Below, piece by piece: positions 5,684-6,260 of a DNA stretch of 6,260 bases (its first letter is position 1; every line of letters begins with the position of its first letter). The notes beneath the pieces were generated by a model. The model made no database searches and was not told where the DNA came from. It worked only from the letters and a program-made list of their open reading frames with translations. The translations under genes were made by a program, and so were the position numbers. This stretch comes from Hyphomicrobiaceae bacterium UBA4118. Its GTDB lineage: Bacteria > Pseudomonadota > Alphaproteobacteria > Rhizobiales > Methyloligellaceae. The stretch covers positions 344-6,603 of the forward strand of contig DFXC01000034.1 in assembly GCA_002383105.1 (NCBI GenBank). Reading direction: 5' to 3'.

Positions 5684-6260
5684 AGAATTCGCCTGCCGAA
5701 AGAGTGCTGGTCGTCAGGTTGCCGCCCTCGACGGCATAAAGCGTGATCGAGAACCCTCTGATCGTGTCGCCATCCTGCACAAAGTTGAAGGTCTCGTCGG
5801 CTTTGCTGTAACCGGTGTGATGATCCCCAAACAGGTGGTCATAGCCGTACCAGTGGGTGCCGGATGCGTATTTGACCACATAGGTCCCTAACGGAACCGA
5901 GGCCTCGACGTCCTCCCCGCCTCTGACGAAGATGGTCATGACGGGGTCGCCGGTGGACGCATCGACGAGCTTCGCCAGAAAGTTGCCTTCGCCCTGGGAC
6001 TGGATTTTGAACGGAGCGATCGCTTCCCCGGAGGTAAAAGCTTGCGCCTCACCATTCGCCGGCAGCGGCTGCTCCTCATAGAGCTCTTGATCGCCAAGGG
6101 CGTCGGGGGCGGAGCCCCCGGAGATCGCTGGCACATCGAGGCCAGGAGAGTCAGTCGCGTCAGAACTAACGGAACTTGAGGAGCTGTCCGAGGACTCGTC
6201 GATCGCCGGGTCTACCGGGGGGTCCAGACTTGAGCTTGGCGTCTCGGTCGAGCCGCTGTC
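5682..6260 (-). CDS. Partial CDS, C-terminal part of an unidentified protein with a Ser/Asp-rich linker and a small conserved-looking domain
   Basis: The frame is open from the right edge to a TGA at 5682-5684, giving the last 192 residues. The GTG at 6134 is probably internal, because the frame continues upstream without a stop. The first 43 residues (6260 to 6132) are low complexity: 15 Ser, 8 Asp, 2 Glu and 5 Pro, with no Lys or Arg, typical of a disordered acidic linker. After a short Pro/Glu-rich segment comes a domain of about 110 residues. It begins LPANGEAQAF and contains APFKIQSQGEGNFLAKLVD, FVRGG, VPLGTYVVKYASG, THWYGYDHLFG and a Phe/Tyr-rich end; the alternating hydrophobic pattern suggests beta strands. 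I recall similar C-terminal domains in uncharacterised proteobacterial proteins but cannot name a family. No membrane segment is visible in this part. It lies 101 bases upstream of the amidohydrolase on the same strand, but its sequence gives no link to amine catabolism. Confidence 0.75.
   Translation of the reverse strand, partial: DSGSTETPSSSLDPPVDPAIDESSDSSSSSVSSDATDSPGLDVPAISGGSAPDALGDQELYEEQPLPANGEAQAFTSGEAIAPFKIQSQGEGNFLAKLVDASTGDPVMTIFVRGGEDVEASVPLGTYVVKYASGTHWYGYDHLFGDHHTGYSKADETFNFVQDGDTIRGFSITLYAVEGGNLTTSTLSAGEF

Overview
The window is GC-rich chromosomal DNA with dense coding on both strands and short intergenic gaps. It looks like a proteobacterium, most likely an alphaproteobacterium of the Hyphomicrobiales type. 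That placement rests on composition and general protein character, not on a marker gene. No RNA genes, insertion sequences, CRISPR arrays or attachment sites are visible.

Layout from left to right. Bases 1-363 (+) hold the C-terminal end of a probable M61-like peptidase whose catalytic part lies off the left edge. Bases 364-551 are a convergent intergenic gap with two dyad-symmetric elements. Bases 552-5580 (-) hold a four-gene, same-strand cluster. In transcription order it encodes an N-formylglutamate amidohydrolase (FGase) family enzyme, an APC-superfamily permease of the ethanolamine permease type, an NAD(P)-dependent aldehyde dehydrogenase and an iron-containing (group III) alcohol dehydrogenase. 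The gaps between them are about 45, 76 and 27 bases, so they are probably one operon. Bases 5682-6260 (-) hold the C-terminal 192 residues of an unidentified protein: a Ser/Asp-rich linker followed by a compact, probably beta-rich domain. Its N-terminus lies off the right edge.

The four-gene cluster reads as a catabolic module for an amino alcohol or a related amine. The permease imports the substrate, the alcohol dehydrogenase oxidises the hydroxyl group to an aldehyde, the aldehyde dehydrogenase makes the acid, and the amidohydrolase cleaves an N-acyl-glutamate-like amide. The presence of a glutamate-amide hydrolase family, and the absence of EutBC ammonia-lyase genes in the window, suggest a gamma-glutamylated route. 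Such a route would resemble the putrescine Puu and isopropylamine Ipu pathways and could turn ethanolamine into glycine through gamma-glutamyl intermediates. This is inference: the required gamma-glutamylamide (glutamine-synthetase-like) ligase is not in the window. The two partial genes at the edges look unrelated to this module.
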